From: Laetiporus sulphureus 93-53
Taxonomy: Eukaryota > Basidiomycota > Agaricomycetes > Polyporales > Laetiporaceae
Assembly (NCBI RefSeq): GCF_001632365.1
Contig: NW_024468510.1
Coordinates: forward strand, 1,120,074 to 1,184,073
DNA length: 64,000 nucleotides
Reading direction: 5' to 3'
In this document: piece by piece, positions 53,017 through 63,506 of the stretch
Layout: each line of letters opens with the position of its first letter
Numbering within the stretch: position 1 is the first letter of the stretch
Made by a program: the position numbers and the translations under genes
Notes under the pieces: model-generated
The model's database searches: none
Told to the model about the DNA's origin: nothing
The model's input: the letters and a program-made list of their open reading frames with translations, nothing else

Positions 53017-54425
53017 ATGCCCGGTCGTCTTCAGCACAAGGTGCCAGCTCTCGATGACTCTGAGGATAGTTGCTAATAAGCACGTCTATCCAGGTAGCGC
53101 TTATCACAGGCGCGGGATCGTACGTCTCCCGCTACAGGAAAGACACGCAGTAGCGCTGAGCGTTCGTATGTCAGAGGTATTGGCCTGGAGTCTGCGATCC
53201 TGTTCGCGCAGGAAGGCGCCCACGTCGCTCTCGTGGATGTCAACGGACCAGCAGTCCAGAAGACGCACAAGCTTATCGCAGAACGCTTCCCTGATGTCAA
53301 ATCCATCCCCATTCAGGCCGACGTCAGCAAGGAGGAGAGCGTCAAGAACATGGTTGATGAGACCGTGAAGACGTTCGGGCGGCTAGATGTCATGGTACGT
53401 TCCTATTGTTCCGTCAGGCATAATCATTCAATCATTCATTCGTATCACACGATCTCCGCAGTTCAACAATGCCGGTACGTTATTGCATGCAGTATAGTGT
53501 AGCTTCTTTCATATGAACATATGTGTAGGTATCATGCATCCCGAGGATGACAACGCGCTGAACACGGAGGAACGCATCTGGGATCTAACGATGAGCATCA
53601 ACGTCAAGGGCGTCTGGTGGGGCTGCAAATACGCGATTCTTGCGATGCGGCAAAACGTCACCGATGAGAGTAAGGGCCTACATACCGGCGGTAGCATCAT
53701 CAACACGGCGAGCTTCGTCGCGCTCATGGGCGCGGCGACTCCGCAGCTGGCCTGTGCGTGCTATCATGGCATTTGTTATCCCGTCAGCTAGCTCACACAT
53801 GCCTGCTGGCGCACAGACACTGCGTCAAAGGTACGCAGTCAACGCCCGTCGTGATATACACCGATCACTCACACATCACAGGGTGCTGTCCTCGCCATGA
53901 CGCGTGAACTCGCAATGGTGCACGCTCGCGAAGGCATTCGTATCAACTCCATCTGCCCGTACGTGCCGCACTTCCTGATCTTTCGTAACTTCCTGATTCG
54001 GGTCTAGCGGTCCCCTAAAAACTCGTACGCGCTAAGCGATCAGACGCCCACGTTTGAGACTGACTTGATCGCGGACTGTCCTAGCCTTGTTGATGGACTT
54101 CCTCAACACCGATGAGAAGAAGAACCGCCGGATGGTCCACCTGCCTATGGGTCGCTTCGGAGAGGCCGTCGAAGTGGCCAGAGGTGCTCTGTTCTGTGAG
54201 TCTGCCGTGTCACCATCATGACCGCCTGTGCTCATTCGTCTTTCACAGTGGCGAGCGATGACAGCAGCTACGTGACGGTACGTTCCTGAGCTCATTCTGC
54301 TTGCGTTAGCTAGACCATACTGTTATCTATAGGGAACGGACTTCAAGGTCGATGGCGGTCTCAGCTCTTGCTATGTGACGCCTCTGGGAGAACCCGTCCT
54401 TTCTCCTCCGTCCAGTCTCATCTAA
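53017..54425 (+). CDS. Short-chain dehydrogenase/reductase (classical SDR)
   Basis: NAD(P)-dependent oxidoreductase with a Rossmann fold. Exons join as MPGRLQHK, VALITGAGS, then GIGLESAILFAQEGAHVALV, forming the TGxxxGIG cofactor loop across two introns. Then come DVSKEESVKNMVDETVKTFG, RLDVMFNNAGIM (the NNAG motif), NVKGVWWGCKYAIL, the catalytic Ser in GGSIINTASFVALMG, and YTASK, assembled from three exons around 53755-53830. The C terminus has GRFGEAVEVARGALFLASDD and GTDFKVDGGLSS. Length is about 290 residues. Asp in ALVDVNG at the end of beta-2 suggests a preference for NAD (inference). About seven introns. The substrate is unknown. Confidence 0.9.
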
Positions 54426-54673
54426 TCGGTGACAACGCTGGTTCCGGCAGTATGCGAGGGGCAGAAACGCTGCGTAACAGGAGGAATATGTACGACCTCA
54501 GGATAGAATTATTAATGTACACATAGCAAAGTTAAACAAACTGCGAAAGGATCTGCGGACCCCCTAGATACACTACATTCGCACAGAAACCTGATGGCGA
54601 CTGAAGATGAGACATCAGTCACAGCATGAATACTAATCCAATTCGATACACCAAGTACCGCTGGGCACATGAT

Positions 54674-55526
54674 TTACTCTTCCTTCTTCCCGACCTCCTG
54701 CGCCGCTGCTGCTCTTGCCTTCTCCTTTTCAGCTCTACGCACTCTGAGAATCTCGGTGCCAATCAAGTTCTTGATCTCGTGGTGCAACTCCGGCTTGTAG
54801 CCGAAGTCGAACAGCAGTTCCAAGTGCACGAAGAATGGCGCAAGGACGACAGCTGAGACAGGGTGATCAACGGGGGGCTGATAGCGAGAGGGGAGTTATG
54901 CATACCACCAATGAGGTTGTCTAGGAGAGCGGGCGAACGACCCTCCGGACCGTAGTGGCCAGCGAACTGCGCAATCCAGCACACGATGTGGATAGCAGCA
55001 GCATGCTTGAATGAGTTATGAGTGTATGAATAAGCGTTGGCCATCAGCACAGACAGCGTCATCTGAGGAACGTAGCAAGCCTGCAACCCAACATGCTGCA
55101 TGAGAAGCGACGAGGTCATATGGGTCGAACACCACGCACCGCCGCAGTGGGCTCCAGGAGGAAGTAGTACAGCACATATACGGCAGCCTGGACGAAGGAC
55201 CAGTTGAAGTCAAACACCAGGTAGTCATTGAGCCTGTAGTGGATTTGCGGGAAGAAGGACGGCGTCGGGATGGCCGTGGCCATCACTTGGAAGGTCCTTT
55301 GAGAGGAACGAGATGTCAGACAGACCGTATGCGGTCTGTATCGAACGGGCGCACCATATCAGGATCGGGACGCAGACTTGGTGAATTTTGATGTTAATGG
55401 GATTGTTGTGGTAGGCGCCGTAGAATGCCAACTGAAGGAGCAGTCGATCGTCCTCCACGCCCCTGAAGAGAGGCAACGACTATACACACCTGTTTCTTGA
55501 CGTTGAGGAGATCAGAGAACTGCATG
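54674..55526 (-). CDS. MPO1: MPO1-like 2-hydroxy fatty acid dioxygenase (DUF962)
   Basis: ER membrane protein; in yeast Mpo1 is the Fe2+-dependent dioxygenase that shortens 2-hydroxypalmitate in breakdown of the long-chain base phytosphingosine. The start [12 protein letters not shown] splices into [19 protein letters not shown], containing the conserved His-x4-Asn and following His. Four helices include [21 protein letters not shown] second conserved His sits in [19 protein letters not shown]. Near the end, [20 protein letters not shown] is typical, and the tail is rich in Lys, Glu and Ala, ending GKKEE. About five introns. It reads away from SEC22, with the inverted-repeat element between them. 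Confidence 0.88.
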
Positions 55527-56023
55527 ATGGTAGTTGTTGAAAGCAACTAGAAGGGAAGAGCAAAGTTGCTGGGAGAGTCCCGTGGCACGGACAGGGAGAA
55601 ATAGGATCCTGATGATGCCATGACTGAGACTCGACGTGGATCCGCCTCGGACACTCACGCTGCCCGTCCGGACCAAGTCCGGACCACCATGAGACCATCT
55701 CAGACCCGACACCGGCGATGTTGCGGCGTTTCCTTCTTGACTTGGTCTTGATGAAGCGTGTTCTTGAGCAAAATATGTCGAGGTGACGGTACTCATATTA
55801 CATATCGGAACGTTTGAATTTGTTGGGAGCATCAACGCAATGCATCACCGAGTCTCCCAATTAGGCTCGTCGATTTGATCGTCACCAACTTACGACGGGC
55901 AGTGTATTTCCCGACCTTCTTTCACCGAGATAGCTTAGGTGGCTTTCGCACATGTAAATTCTGGGATTCGACACTGAAACGGGCGGCGAGCCTCGAGACT
56001 TGTTCAAGTTTGATGAAGGTCCG
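55527..56023. other. MPO1 upstream region up to the repeat element
   Basis: About 500 bp with no gene seen. The stretch just before 56024 matches the far flank of the right arm only weakly. Confidence 0.4.
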
Positions 56024-56224
56024 ACCTATGGTGCAGATTCCGGCGGAATCTGCCGGCGGATTCCGCCGGATTTCTACCTCGGAAGTAAGGTGGCTCACCG
56101 GCAATTTCTTGTAACCTACATATGTTTTGGAATGTCTAGCACGAAATCCTGTAACAAAGTCACTCACCAGCAATCTTTGGTGATGTAGATACATTTCTGA
56201 ATTGCTAGCATGAAATCCTGGTAG
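56024..56224 (+). repeat. Left inverted arm
   Basis: It begins ACCTATGGTGCAGATTCCGG and contains a 12-bp perfect stem TCCGGCGGAATC/GATTCCGCCGGA at 56039-56050 and 56059-56070 with an 8-base loop. Apart from about four differences it is the reverse complement of 63507-63708. Confidence 0.9.
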
Positions 56225-56880
56225 CTCACCTGCAATTGTTAGTGACCTCAATACATTTTTGAATTTCAAGGTAGCTCACCTGCAATTGTTGGTGACCTAA
56301 ATACATTTTTGAATTTCAAGGTAGCTCACCTGCAATTGTTGGTGACCTAAATACATTTTTCAAGGCAGCTCACCAGCAATTTCTGGTGACCTAGACACAT
56401 TTTTGAATTTCTTTCACGAAATCCTCATAGCTCACCAGCAGTTTCTGGTATGCTAGACATGTTTCTGGATTTCTAGCATAAAATCCTCATAGCTCACCAG
56501 CAATTTCTGGTATGCTAGATGTGTTTCTGGATTTCTATCATAAAAATCCTTGTAGCTCACCAGCAATTGCAGGTAACCTAGGCAGTCTTTCTACCATGAA
56601 ATCCTTATAGCCCACCAGCAATTGCAGGTAACCTAGACAGTCTTTCTACCATGAAATCCTTATAGCCCACCAGCAATTGCAGGTAACCTAGGCCATCTTT
56701 TGAGAAGCAGCATCAATAATGCACAGTACTTCTTCAACATGCCTACGGACTGAAATCTGCTGTTGACGGGCTTCTACCATGAAACTCACTAAGCAAGGTG
56801 GCTTAATGGTAAATTCTTGTAATCTAGACATGAAATTCTGGAAGCAAGGTAGCTCACCAGCAATTTCTGGTAACATTAAT
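56225..56880 (+). repeat. Tandem array of 45-62 bp units, forward orientation
   Basis: About ten degenerate units share the core TAGCTCACCAGCAATT, then TCTGGTGACCTAGACA, a T-rich run and CATGAAATCCT. Each core holds a small palindrome (CACCAG...CTGGTG). Neighbouring units are nearly identical in pairs or triplets (56230-56350; 56540-56690), showing local duplication. Confidence 0.88.
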
Positions 56881-56939
56881 GGATTTCGCTGTACAAATCC
56901 AGCAATCTGTCAGATTCACGAAAAATTCAAAAACATGTC

Positions 56940-57066
56940 TGTGTTAACAGAGTTTGCTGGTGAGCTACTTTGATGCTGGGAGTTCATGCTAGAAATTCAA
57001 AAATGTGTCTTAGATTGCCAGAAATTGCCAGTGAGCTACAAGGAGTTCATGGTAGAAATATAAAAA
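56940..57066 (-). repeat. Tandem units in reverse orientation
   Basis: Two units read as the reverse complement of the main array (GCTGGTGAGCTAC and GCCAGTGAGCTAC, each followed by an Ala-Thr-rich ATGCTAGAAATTC-like run). They lie immediately before the LINE and resemble the start of the opposite arm of the element. Confidence 0.75.
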
Positions 57067-57098
57067 CATGTTCAAATCCTTCTTTTTCCCGTACCACC

Positions 57099-58808
57099 AT
57101 GTCCGCTATAGGCGCCCAACAAGCGACTGCCAGCGAATCGACCATGGAGGGCATAGGTGTTGAGCGAACTCCTCCGGGAGGGTCTCCACCACCAGCGAGC
57201 GCGACGATGTCAGCCCCAGGGCCGACGCCCCCGCACCCGCCGGTCCACAATCATATGCGCGACACCATTAGATCTCTGCGCAATAATCTGAACAACCTTG
57301 CTACTGGCGTGCAGCGCGTTATCGAAGGCCCCTACGAGGCCGCATCATATTCCGACGAATTCGAAAACTGCGCTGTCGCGCTCTCTACCTGCCTTCGCGA
57401 CTTCCACGACGCTCTCGTGTGCGACCCCCTCATCGTCGACACCGAGGCTGGTGTCCGGGTCCTAAACCTCTACCAAGGTCTCTTCCATCAGCGGCTTAGC
57501 GACGCAGCCGTCCTTCTCGACGACGACGCACTCATGGATGAGGTTCCGCACACCCGCCCGCGCACGAAAGGCGCCCTCCCTGTCGGCATCGACGTGCAGG
57601 CTGCCCTGACTAAGGCTGTCGAGGACGGCGTTCGTATGGCCACGTCAGCCATCAACACGCGACTGTCGGCTATCGAGGCCCAGCTAGTACGTGGGCGTCC
57701 GCTTCCACACCCTCCTCAGGCCCCCGAGGGACCGCGACCCCAACCGCCAATCCGTACTGGTCGACAACGTGCCCCCGCCGCCGACTCCAGTGCTGCTGCC
57801 CCTGCAGCGCAGCCTACAACGCAGCCTGAGACACAGGCCCCGAATGCCCAATCTATGGCACAGGTGGCCGCCAAGAACCGCGAGAAGTGCTACGTCCTTC
57901 TCATTACTCCCGAGCAGCACGCCGCCATCGAGGCAGGGGGTACCATGCCCCAATGGTATGCCAAGGTCCATACACGCCTGCACGAGACCCCCGCGTGGGC
58001 CAAGGTACGTTTTCTCGGTCTTCGTTTCGCTGGACCAACCAAGGTCCAAGCGGCGTTCTCGCATGATTCCCCGGATGCGCTCATCAAGGAGTGTCTCCGG
58101 CCCATCCGTCATCTGCTGGGCGTGGTCCCACGTGCACCATCCCCTGCACCGGGCCCTCGAGAGCAGGCATCTGTCCCACAAGACTTCCGCCCTCTCGCTC
58201 CGGTGACTAAACTTTTCATTCCGAGCTGCCCGCTCCGTCACCCTGACTCGGGAGACATGCTCACCGAGGAGGAGATTCTGGCGGAGCTCCGCCGCAACTC
58301 CATGTTTTCCTCCGTTCACTTCAATGGTCTTCCCGACTTTGTCGTTCCCCCTGAGCACCGCGAGCAGCTCGGGAAATCCTCCCTTATCATTTCTATTGAG
58401 GATGTGCACCGCGACTTCTGCGCGCGCAACCTCCTTGGTCGTGACAACCGCGGTGACGCCGCTGGCTTTATATGGTTTTACGGTTCGCGCCTGATGGTTA
58501 AGAAGTCGAAAGATCGTCCCGTATTCCGTCAGTGCACTCGTTGCTGGCGCCTCACACATCTCGAAAGTCACTGCAAGAAGCGGGCACCGGTGTGCCGCTT
58601 CTGTGGAAAGACTACTCACACGTCCGATATGCATCGGCAGGCCTGCCTTGTCTGCAATCATGAGGCTCGTCCGGCCGACCAGCCTTGCGAGTCTGCTCAC
58701 TATTTCTGCGTGGTCTGTGGCACCAATGGTCACAATGCCGCCGACACCACCTGCCCTGCGCGGAAAGATTACCGCATCCCCATCTCGCGCACCAACCCCT
58801 CATCATGA
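57099..58808 (+). CDS. LINE ORF1 protein with zinc knuckles
   Basis: 569 residues that probably bind element RNA. The first third is Pro/Thr-rich, followed by a helical region (RDTIRSLRNNLNNLATGVQR) and an Ala/Pro/Gln-rich linker. The centre may hold an RRM-like fold. The C terminus has zinc knuckles: CTRCWRLTHLESHC, CRFCGKTTHTSDMHRQAC, CLVCNHEARPADQPC and CVVCGTNGHNAADTTC. The frame is open upstream to 56970 across the repeat units, but MSAIGAQQATAS at 57099 is the first Met past them. The stop TGA overlaps the next start as ATGA. Confidence 0.88.
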   Translation: MSAIGAQQATASESTMEGIGVERTPPGGSPPPASATMSAPGPTPPHPPVHNHMRDTIRSLRNNLNNLATGVQRVIEGPYEAASYSDEFENCAVALSTCLRDFHDALVCDPLIVDTEAGVRVLNLYQGLFHQRLSDAAVLLDDDALMDEVPHTRPRTKGALPVGIDVQAALTKAVEDGVRMATSAINTRLSAIEAQLVRGRPLPHPPQAPEGPRPQPPIRTGRQRAPAADSSAAAPAAQPTTQPETQAPNAQSMAQVAAKNREKCYVLLITPEQHAAIEAGGTMPQWYAKVHTRLHETPAWAKVRFLGLRFAGPTKVQAAFSHDSPDALIKECLRPIRHLLGVVPRAPSPAPGPREQASVPQDFRPLAPVTKLFIPSCPLRHPDSGDMLTEEEILAELRRNSMFSSVHFNGLPDFVVPPEHREQLGKSSLIISIEDVHRDFCARNLLGRDNRGDAAGFIWFYGSRLMVKKSKDRPVFRQCTRCWRLTHLESHCKKRAPVCRFCGKTTHTSDMHRQACLVCNHEARPADQPCESAHYFCVVCGTNGHNAADTTCPARKDYRIPISRTNPSS

Positions 58809-61609
58809 ATATCACAACCGCGCATTTGAATGTGGCCCGGTCTAATCCGCGAGTCCACGGTTTTGTTTCTTCCACTTCCTACGATATCTATTTCCTTCAA
58901 GAACCGTGGTGGGGGCAAATCGGCATTGATACCCCCCATGGCTCTGAGTCAGGCACTGTTGTTTTTGGTCACGTCAATGTCCGGCCCTACGGCCTAGACG
59001 CTTTTCATTTCCCCTCAACCTCTGCGTCGCCGCGACCTCGAGCCAGTATCCTGGTCCGGCGCGTACTCTTAAACACTTACCATATATCCATGCGTACCGA
59101 CCTGGTGTCGGACCCGGATGTAGTCATTCTTCATTTCGTTTCCCGCTCTGATCCCACCCATGATTTCTTCGTGGTCAACTGCTATAACGAAGGCTCGCGA
59201 GCCCAAAACCGCGTCCTGCCCACTCTCTATGACATCCCTTTCCCGCCACGAGCGAACCTCCTTGTCACCGGAGATTTTAATCTCCACCACCCCCTATGGT
59301 CGTGGACCGGACGGGCCTCCCGCTCTGCTTCCACTGCCTCCACCGCCTTCGCGGGGTGGCTAGAGCGCGAGTCGCTCGAAATCCTTAATGACCTCGATCA
59401 ACCCACCCACATGGTGAATGGAGACCTGCTCTCAGGCACCATCATCGATCTGGTCTGCGCGACCTCCAGTGCGCAGTTTCACATTCACGGAGTCGCTGCT
59501 ACTCCCACATCCTTTGAATCCGATCACGCTCTACTAACCTCTACTCTCTCTCACGTTGCTCACCCTATAGACGCTGACCTTGGCTTTCGAGTCGATGTGT
59601 CCAAACGAGACGACTGGAACACGTGCCTTGCCCGCGAGCTGGCGCTGTCCCCACCGCCGGCCAACTATACCACCAATGACGACCTCGAAGCGGGCGCTCA
59701 GGCTCTGCTGCGAGCAATGTCCGTGGCCTGCCACGAAGTGTTCCCCCGACGCACACATGCTCACTGGGCCTCCCAGCTCTGGTGGAACGATGCGTGCGAC
59801 ACTGCCCACGCAAATGTCCAGGCGGCGCCTACTCATGAGGAGAGGCGAGCAGCCAAAGCCACCCTCTCGACCACCATCCGACAAGCTCGGAAGGATTGGA
59901 CTCGGGAGGCGGTCGCGCGACTCCAGCACACCGACCCCTGGCGACTCGCCTCCTGGACCAAAGGAGTGCGGGCGCCCCCGCTGCCCGTCATCCGCGCGGA
60001 CGGGGAGACTGGCTCTCTCCCTGCCGACGCGGGTCGTCTACTCACACGTTTCTATTTTCCGGCGTCTCCGCCTTTGCCTGATCTGCCTCCTCTCTTTACC
60101 TCTGCGCCTCCGGCAGCACGCCCAGACCGTCCCCTCCTTATCACTGAAGTAACTGCCGCCATCGAGGCTGCGTCTAACTATTCAGCGCCCGGCATCTCCG
60201 GAGTGTCGTGGCGGCTCCTTAAATGGGTCTGGCGGTCTGGTGCACGTCATGCTCTTTTCCTTTTTCTTTCCTCTTCTTTGCGCCTGGGTTACCTCCCCGC
60301 CCCACTTCGGGCTGCGGCGGTTGTGTACTTGCCCAAGCCGGGCAAGGCGGATTACACCGCACCCAAGTCCCACCGACCAATTGCTCTACTGGAAACCTTA
60401 AGCAAGGTCCTCGAGAAAGTGGTTGCTGCTCGTTTCAACTTCCAGATCGGTGCTCACAATCTTGTGCCCGGCTCACAGTTTGGTGGGCGGGGCCAGCATT
60501 CCGTCGTGGATGCCAGAGTCACTCTGATGCACCGTGTACGCACCGCCTGGGAAAACGGTTTCTCTGCTACCTTACTGTGCATGGACGTTGAGGGCTATTA
60601 CAATAACATTCGCCACGACGTCCTTCACTCTGCTCTCCTTTCTATGGGCTTTCCCACAAATGAGGTCCTTTGGACCATGTCCTTCCTTTCTTCGCGCACT
60701 GTGCGGCCCAAACTCAATTCAGAGCTGGGTCCATCATACCACGTCGCTGCGCTCGGCATCCCACAGGGATCGCCTCTGTCGCCAGTCCTCTCTACCATAT
60801 ACTCTTCCCCGCTGTATGCGAACCTTGATCCATTCACGCATCCCCAGCAGTCTACGGCGGGCTACGTTGACGATTTTTCCCTCCTTATCGTTTCTCCCTC
60901 GCTGAACGAGAACACGACCATCATCCAACGCACTCTGCCGAGTGTGGGCGCCACGCTTCGCCAGCTTGGGCTGACCATTGGCATGGCGAAAACAGAGCTT
61001 ATCCACTTTACCTCCCCGAGATGCTCCCTTGACGTCAACCCTCCCCTGCGGATTCAGTGGGACGGAAGGGATATCACCATACAGCCTGCTTCATATCTGC
61101 GATGGCTCGGTATCTGGTACGACCGACGCCTCACCTTCACCCACCACATTCGCGTCATGGCGGCCAGGGCTTCGTCCTGTGTAGCCGCGTTCTGCATGCT
61201 CGCCAACACACAGCGAGGCATGACGGTCGTGCAAGCCCGCTTGCTATACCTTACCACCATCCTTCCCGTACTCACCTTTGGTAGCCCCGTGTGGTATAAC
61301 CCGCGGGGCCCACGCTCACTCTTTCAACCTTTGCAACAGGTACAAAACAATGCACTGCGGTGGTTCATGGGAGCATGGCGGTCTACCCCCCACCACGTCC
61401 TCAACCTCATATCCAGCGTCCTGCCAATGCGACACCAGCTCGACAAGCTCAACGGCCTTGCCGCAGCTCGCCTCCTCACCCTCTCCGCGTCCCATCCGGT
61501 GACCCACTGCCTGGCAGCCAACCGCACTGCCCACCCGCCCAACTTCTCCCTCCTCAACCCCGCCATCCATGTCCATCACGGCACCAGCGCGGTGGATGTG
61601 CTCGAATAA
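58805..61609 (+). CDS. LINE ORF2: endonuclease and reverse transcriptase, cut by an in-frame stop
   Basis: The start ATG at 58805 overlaps the ORF1 stop. The first part is an AP-like endonuclease: TAHLNVARSN, FLQEPWW with the catalytic Glu, GDFNLHHPLW and SDHALL. The RT follows with SHRPIALLETLSKVLEKV, CMDVEGYYNNI (motif A), GIPQGSPLSPVLSTIYSSPL and GYVDDFSLL (motif C, YVDD), then a thumb region ending AVDVLE. A TAA at 61607-61609 ends the frame at 934 residues. The same frame reopens at once and encodes RNase H, so the stop looks like a nonsense mutation in a protein of about 1,310 residues. Confidence 0.88.
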   Translation: MNITTAHLNVARSNPRVHGFVSSTSYDIYFLQEPWWGQIGIDTPHGSESGTVVFGHVNVRPYGLDAFHFPSTSASPRPRASILVRRVLLNTYHISMRTDLVSDPDVVILHFVSRSDPTHDFFVVNCYNEGSRAQNRVLPTLYDIPFPPRANLLVTGDFNLHHPLWSWTGRASRSASTASTAFAGWLERESLEILNDLDQPTHMVNGDLLSGTIIDLVCATSSAQFHIHGVAATPTSFESDHALLTSTLSHVAHPIDADLGFRVDVSKRDDWNTCLARELALSPPPANYTTNDDLEAGAQALLRAMSVACHEVFPRRTHAHWASQLWWNDACDTAHANVQAAPTHEERRAAKATLSTTIRQARKDWTREAVARLQHTDPWRLASWTKGVRAPPLPVIRADGETGSLPADAGRLLTRFYFPASPPLPDLPPLFTSAPPAARPDRPLLITEVTAAIEAASNYSAPGISGVSWRLLKWVWRSGARHALFLFLSSSLRLGYLPAPLRAAAVVYLPKPGKADYTAPKSHRPIALLETLSKVLEKVVAARFNFQIGAHNLVPGSQFGGRGQHSVVDARVTLMHRVRTAWENGFSATLLCMDVEGYYNNIRHDVLHSALLSMGFPTNEVLWTMSFLSSRTVRPKLNSELGPSYHVAALGIPQGSPLSPVLSTIYSSPLYANLDPFTHPQQSTAGYVDDFSLLIVSPSLNENTTIIQRTLPSVGATLRQLGLTIGMAKTELIHFTSPRCSLDVNPPLRIQWDGRDITIQPASYLRWLGIWYDRRLTFTHHIRVMAARASSCVAAFCMLANTQRGMTVVQARLLYLTTILPVLTFGSPVWYNPRGPRSLFQPLQQVQNNALRWFMGAWRSTPHHVLNLISSVLPMRHQLDKLNGLAAARLLTLSASHPVTHCLAANRTAHPPNFSLLNPAIHVHHGTSAVDVLE

Positions 61610-62740
61610 ACCCTGCCCACGAGAGCGGTGCGCCTTCTCCCCTGGTTGCAGCCGCCCTGGGACCCTGCGCATCCATGGGGTGAGAGGGTTCACGTCTGTG
61701 TCCCTCCGCCTACCAAAGACGGCTCCAAGGAGTACTTACGTTCCTTTTTCTTCCCTCTTTTACACTCTTCCATCCCTCTACCCGACGCCCTATGGGTCTT
61801 CACAGACAGCTCCCAAATCGCCCAGCCCGACCCCGCCCCGCGGAACCGACGAGCAGGTGCAGGTGCGTGTATCATTCACCAGGGTGCAGTAAAGTACGAG
61901 CGGGCTTGGGGCATGGGCCACCAGGCTGAGGTGTATGACGCCAAACTCTTCGCAATGGCAGCAGTCGCCAGCCGCTTTGCCGGTTTTCTGGTGACCTACC
62001 CCATGATTACCCACATTTACCTCTGCGCGGACAACCGCGCTGCCCTGTCCAATGTCCTGTCGCTGTGCCCACACAGTGGCCAGCCCTTCTCCCTTCGCTT
62101 TCGGGCACTTCTCGCTCCGCTCATGGAGCAATACCCACTTTTGAACATTTCGCTGCTATGGGTTCCAGGGCATACGGGTGTACTGGGTAACGAGGTGGCG
62201 GACCGGCTAGCCAAGGAAGGCACGTCCCTACCCGATAGTGTCCTACCCACCTTAACGTGGATCCGGCGCTGGGCGCGCGAGCGAGCGACCACCTCCTGGC
62301 AAACCGAGTTCCGTTACACCGATCGACCCCCTGCAATACGGTCCTCGTGGCCATCCCTGCCTTCCCAGACGCTCCACCCCGTTTTCACTTCCAAATATTA
62401 TGAACGCGATGTCGAAGCCAGGTTAACCCAAGCCTTAACGGGCTACGGCTACCTGGCCCCTTACTTCTCTTCTCAATTTGGGACGGCGGGCCCCGCTCGT
62501 CACTTCCATGGCGCACTCTGTGTATGCGATCTAACCACCCCCAGCACCCGCACCCACGTCATGCTGCGCTGCCCGAGACATGCGCACGCGAGGCACCTGC
62601 TCTTCCGGAACCCCCAGCCCACCCTCCTGGATTTACATCGGCTTTGGCACCACCCCACCGGCCTTCATCGCCTCATCGCTTTCATTTCTACCACACCCGT
62701 CTTCTCCGCCGCGGCCCTCGCGCCCCTGGACCCTGGCTGA
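61610..62740 (+). pseudogene. RNase H domain of LINE ORF2, downstream of the in-frame stop
   Basis: Continuous with ORF2 in the same frame. The catalytic residues of a type I RNase H are all present: Asp in WVFTDSS, Glu in GHQAEVYDAKLFAMAA, Asp in LCADNRAAL, and His and Asp in VPGHTGVLGNEVADRLAKEG. The C-terminal region has ARHFHGALCVCDLTTPSTRT and MLRCPRHAHARHLL, a Cys/His cluster common at the end of LINE ORF2. Without readthrough or a separate start it would not be made. Confidence 0.85.
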
Positions 62741-62823
62741 TACGCCTTACCCTCGCGGCACTTCTGTGGCCGACCCCTCTATTTACTCCTAGTCTACACG
62801 TCGACACTTCCTCGTGCGGTTTC

Positions 62824-63471
62824 NNNNNNNNNNNNNNNNNNNNNNNNNNNNNNNNNNNNNNNNNNNNNNNNNNNNNNNNNNNNNNNNNNNNNNNNNNNNN
62901 NNNNNNNNNNNNNNNNNNNNNNNNNNNNNNNNNNNNNNNNNNNNNNNNNNNNNNNNNNNNNNNNNNNNNNNNNNNNNNNNNNNNNNNNNNNNNNNNNNNN
63001 NNNNNNNNNNNNNNNNNNNNNNNNNNNNNNNNNNNNNNNNNNNNNNNNNNNNNNNNNNNNNNNNNNNNNNNNNNNNNNNNNNNNNNNNNNNNNNNNNNNN
63101 NNNNNNNNNNNNNNNNNNNNNNNNNNNNNNNNNNNNNNNNNNNNNNNNNNNNNNNNNNNNNNNNNNNNNNNNNNNNNNNNNNNNNNNNNNNNNNNNNNNN
63201 NNNNNNNNNNNNNNNNNNNNNNNNNNNNNNNNNNNNNNNNNNNNNNNNNNNNNNNNNNNNNNNNNNNNNNNNNNNNNNNNNNNNNNNNNNNNNNNNNNNN
63301 NNNNNNNNNNNNNNNNNNNNNNNNNNNNNNNNNNNNNNNNNNNNNNNNNNNNNNNNNNNNNNNNNNNNNNNNNNNNNNNNNNNNNNNNNNNNNNNNNNNN
63401 NNNNNNNNNNNNNNNNNNNNNNNNNNNNNNNNNNNNNNNNNNNNNNNNNNNNNNNNNNNNNNNNNNNNNNN
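62824..63471. other. Assembly gap (648 N)
   Basis: A run of unknown bases, so no coding claim can be made. It covers the LINE 3' end and most of the right subterminal repeats. Gaps at such places usually reflect repeats that the assembler could not resolve. Confidence 0.98.
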
Positions 63472-63506
63472 ACAGCATATCTAGTTTAGCAGAAATTGCC
63501 AGTGAC

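Larger units (their letters stand above)
57067..62823 (+). mobile_element. Non-LTR retrotransposon (LINE), 3' end hidden in a gap
   Basis: Two overlapping open frames encode a nucleic-acid-binding ORF1 protein and an endonuclease-RT-RNase H protein, the layout of fungal Tad1-like or I-like LINEs. The exact 5' end is not marked by an obvious target-site duplication. The 3' UTR and any poly(A) tail fall in the N run. Base composition is clearly more C-rich than the host genes around it. Confidence 0.9.

Noticed and set aside
46514..54425. P450s plus SDR as a secondary-metabolite cluster
   Set aside because: No backbone enzyme (polyketide synthase, terpene cyclase, NRPS) is present and the flanks are housekeeping genes; the link stays speculative.
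57684..58733. Long minus-strand open frame of 349 codons inside LINE ORF1
   Set aside because: It is the antisense of ORF1, which has zinc knuckles and a stop-start overlap. The minus frame has no domain and reflects high GC and low stop density.
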